Source: Anseranas semipalmata
Lineage: Eukaryota > Chordata > Aves > Anseriformes > Anseranatidae
Direction: 5' to 3'
Assembly: GCA_013399115.1 (NCBI GenBank)
Contig: VXAA01006068.1
Span: forward strand, 345,021-409,020
DNA length: 64,000 nucleotides
Shown here: positions 62,701-64,000 of the stretch, one piece after another
Layout of the letters: every line of letters starts with the position of its first letter
Numbering within the stretch: the stretch's first letter is position 1
Made by a program: the position numbers and the translations under genes
Notes under the pieces: model-generated
Database searches by the model: none
Seen by the model: only the letters and a program-made list of their open reading frames with translations
What the model was told of the DNA's origin: nothing

Positions 62701-64000
62701 CACAGTCCTGAAAGCTCCTGTACACGGTTTGTTCCCTGCTTTGGGCTAAGGGGCTTCACTGCAAGGGCCAGGCATTGCCTCAGACTCCAGCTGAAGCCCA
62801 GGGAACACCACGTTATCCCACAAACCATGCCACTGAGCTGCTTCTGCTAAGACATGAAGGTCAAGTGGCCTTGTTAGGGCTGGGACTTTATCCACACTCT
62901 TTTATTTCCAAAATGTTGGAACATCTTAAATACATTGACCCATAGTTTGAGCATACCAGCCATGAGCAGGTTTTAAAAGGTAGCTGTCAACATTGTCTAT
63001 GGATGTCCCGGAAGCTTTTGCTGAGTGCAGGCTCTCTTGAGCCTGAGCTCTCATGAAATCTCTGCATGAACCTGTTTTTGTGGGAAGCTTGCAGTGTCTT
63101 TAAATCAACTCCCATGTGAGTTAAAATGCATACAGCTTTCTGTCTGGAAAATGCACACATTCGGTGATGTTGAACTTGTTTACTCTGGCACATCAGAAGA
63201 AATAAACTACCTTCATACAGCTTATACTTCCACTGTTTTGGTCATGTGTGTTGAAATAGCAATATATATGGAAAATCAGAACCAAGCATATGTGGAGAAA
63301 ACAACAAAAACCATATGTGAAAACCTGTGTGAAAACCCACATTTGCTGTCTAGTGTGGTAGTTGAGGTGATTTATTCCTCTTGAACCAGGCAAAGCCCAT
63401 TCATAGCTGCAGTTAAAGTAGCACAGGGCTTTGGAGTGGGCTTTACAAACCTGCTCGGACTGTAATGGCTCATTCTGGGGCTGCCACTTCATGCTATGTC
63501 CATCTTGCTGTATCTGTAATCAGCTATGTAACATGTTCCTTGATAATATGGGAAAACTCTCCTGAACTCAGTTGAGGCTTCTTCCACTGGCGGCCCCCAG
63601 TTTTCATTTTTGGCCCTCAGTGCTCATGTGCCCACTGTCTCCTTGTCCCAGCTGTGCTGTGTCTGCTGGTTTGCCCTGGGATTTCAAGTCCCACCATAAA
63701 ACCAGGTAACATGTTTTGCTCTTCTTTCTTTTTTTGTCCGTTCTGAACCTTCTTTTCTTCAGAGGATGCCAGACAATATTGGGCAGTGTTTTTAAAAAAG
63801 AGCATGTGCAAAAGAAGGGCTGCATTGCTATTTTTTCTTCCTGGATATTTGGAGATGTGAAGATACAGATTCAAACACCTGATTTTAGAAAAACCCAGAC
63901 AACATCAGAGCAACTGTAAGACCAGTGTGCAGTCAGTGTTGCCTCCCAAGTGACTGTATGCTCCTGTCTGCACGTTTGCCGTGCTCACTCCTCATCTTTT
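59735..64000. other. Intronic sequence without recognisable gene
   Basis: Contains an imperfect 20-bp direct repeat (62083-62102 and 62103-62122). A 193-codon plus-strand frame (62097-62678) has Cys-rich but unrecognised composition and overlaps long frames in other phases, which argues for chance. No gene or transposon recognised. Confidence 0.55.
62083..62122. repeat. Imperfect 20-bp tandem repeat, two copies
   Basis: Units 62083-62102 and 62103-62122 differ at three of twenty positions (GCAAAAACAAGTACGTGAAA against the second copy). Confidence 0.8.

Larger units (their letters stand above)
2808..64000 (+). other. CELSR1: CELSR1 intron 1 (5' part, continues beyond the window)
   Basis: No translated segment after 2807 resembles the rest of CELSR1: no end of cadherin repeat 9, no EGF-like cysteine pattern, no laminin-G segment. 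The remaining 61 kb has the base composition, scattered simple repeats and CR1 fragments expected of an avian intron. A long first intron is usual for CELSR1 in other amniotes. That the whole span is one intron is inference; a gene or noncoding RNA nested inside it cannot be ruled out from sequence alone. Confidence 0.8.

Noticed and set aside
2808..64000. Search for CELSR1 exon 2 or any later exon
   Set aside because: No translated stretch shows the end of cadherin repeat 9, EGF-like cysteine spacing or laminin-G sequence, so exon 2 is taken to lie beyond the window.
1..64000. CRISPR arrays, operons, prophage or bacterial-style systems
   Set aside because: The window is vertebrate nuclear DNA. 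No regularly spaced repeats or prokaryotic gene organisation are present.

Overview
The window is vertebrate nuclear DNA, almost certainly from a bird. Evidence for a bird is (i) four 3'-end fragments of CR1, the dominant avian LINE, three of them starting with the reverse complement of the CR1 terminal octamer repeat, (ii) otherwise low repeat density, and (iii) a coding exon whose predicted protein closely follows amniote CELSR1. The CR1 subfamily style suggests a neognath bird, but the species cannot be named from the sequence.

Layout. Positions 1-2807 are coding sequence on the plus strand: most of the giant first coding exon of CELSR1 (cadherin EGF LAG seven-pass G-type receptor 1, the vertebrate Flamingo/Starry night homologue). 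The window opens at the start of cadherin repeat 1, so the start codon, signal peptide and promoter lie upstream. The exon runs through repeats 1-8 and most of repeat 9 and ends at a strong splice donor (CAG|GTAAGC, intron from 2808). From 2808 to 64000 I find no further CELSR1 exon. In particular, nothing resembles the expected exon 2, which would finish cadherin repeat 9 and continue towards the EGF/laminin-G region. The remaining 61 kb is therefore read as part of intron 1, in line with the long first intron of this gene in other amniotes.

Intron contents. I can support four CR1 fragments (about 12285-12820, 15743-15975 and 57986-58200 on minus; 53311-53418 on plus), many short microsatellites and poly-A/T tracts, two perfect short hairpins (7427-7460 and 59696-59726), and several CpG-dense patches that stand out from the CpG-poor intron. 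The best of these is 30366-30735. An AT-rich block with three octamer-like POU motifs and a SOX-like motif lies at 43440-43570. Two AATAAA hexamers follow shortly after the in-frame intronic stop at 2984-2986. They make an intronically polyadenylated, cadherin-only CELSR1 transcript conceivable.

No tRNA, rRNA, CRISPR, operon or complete mobile-element gene is present, and most open reading frames in the intron look like chance. I see no convincing new gene system. The items most worth testing are the possible truncated isoform, the intronic CpG islands as alternative promoters or enhancers, the POU/SOX block, and a coding-like minus-strand stretch at 24763-25468.
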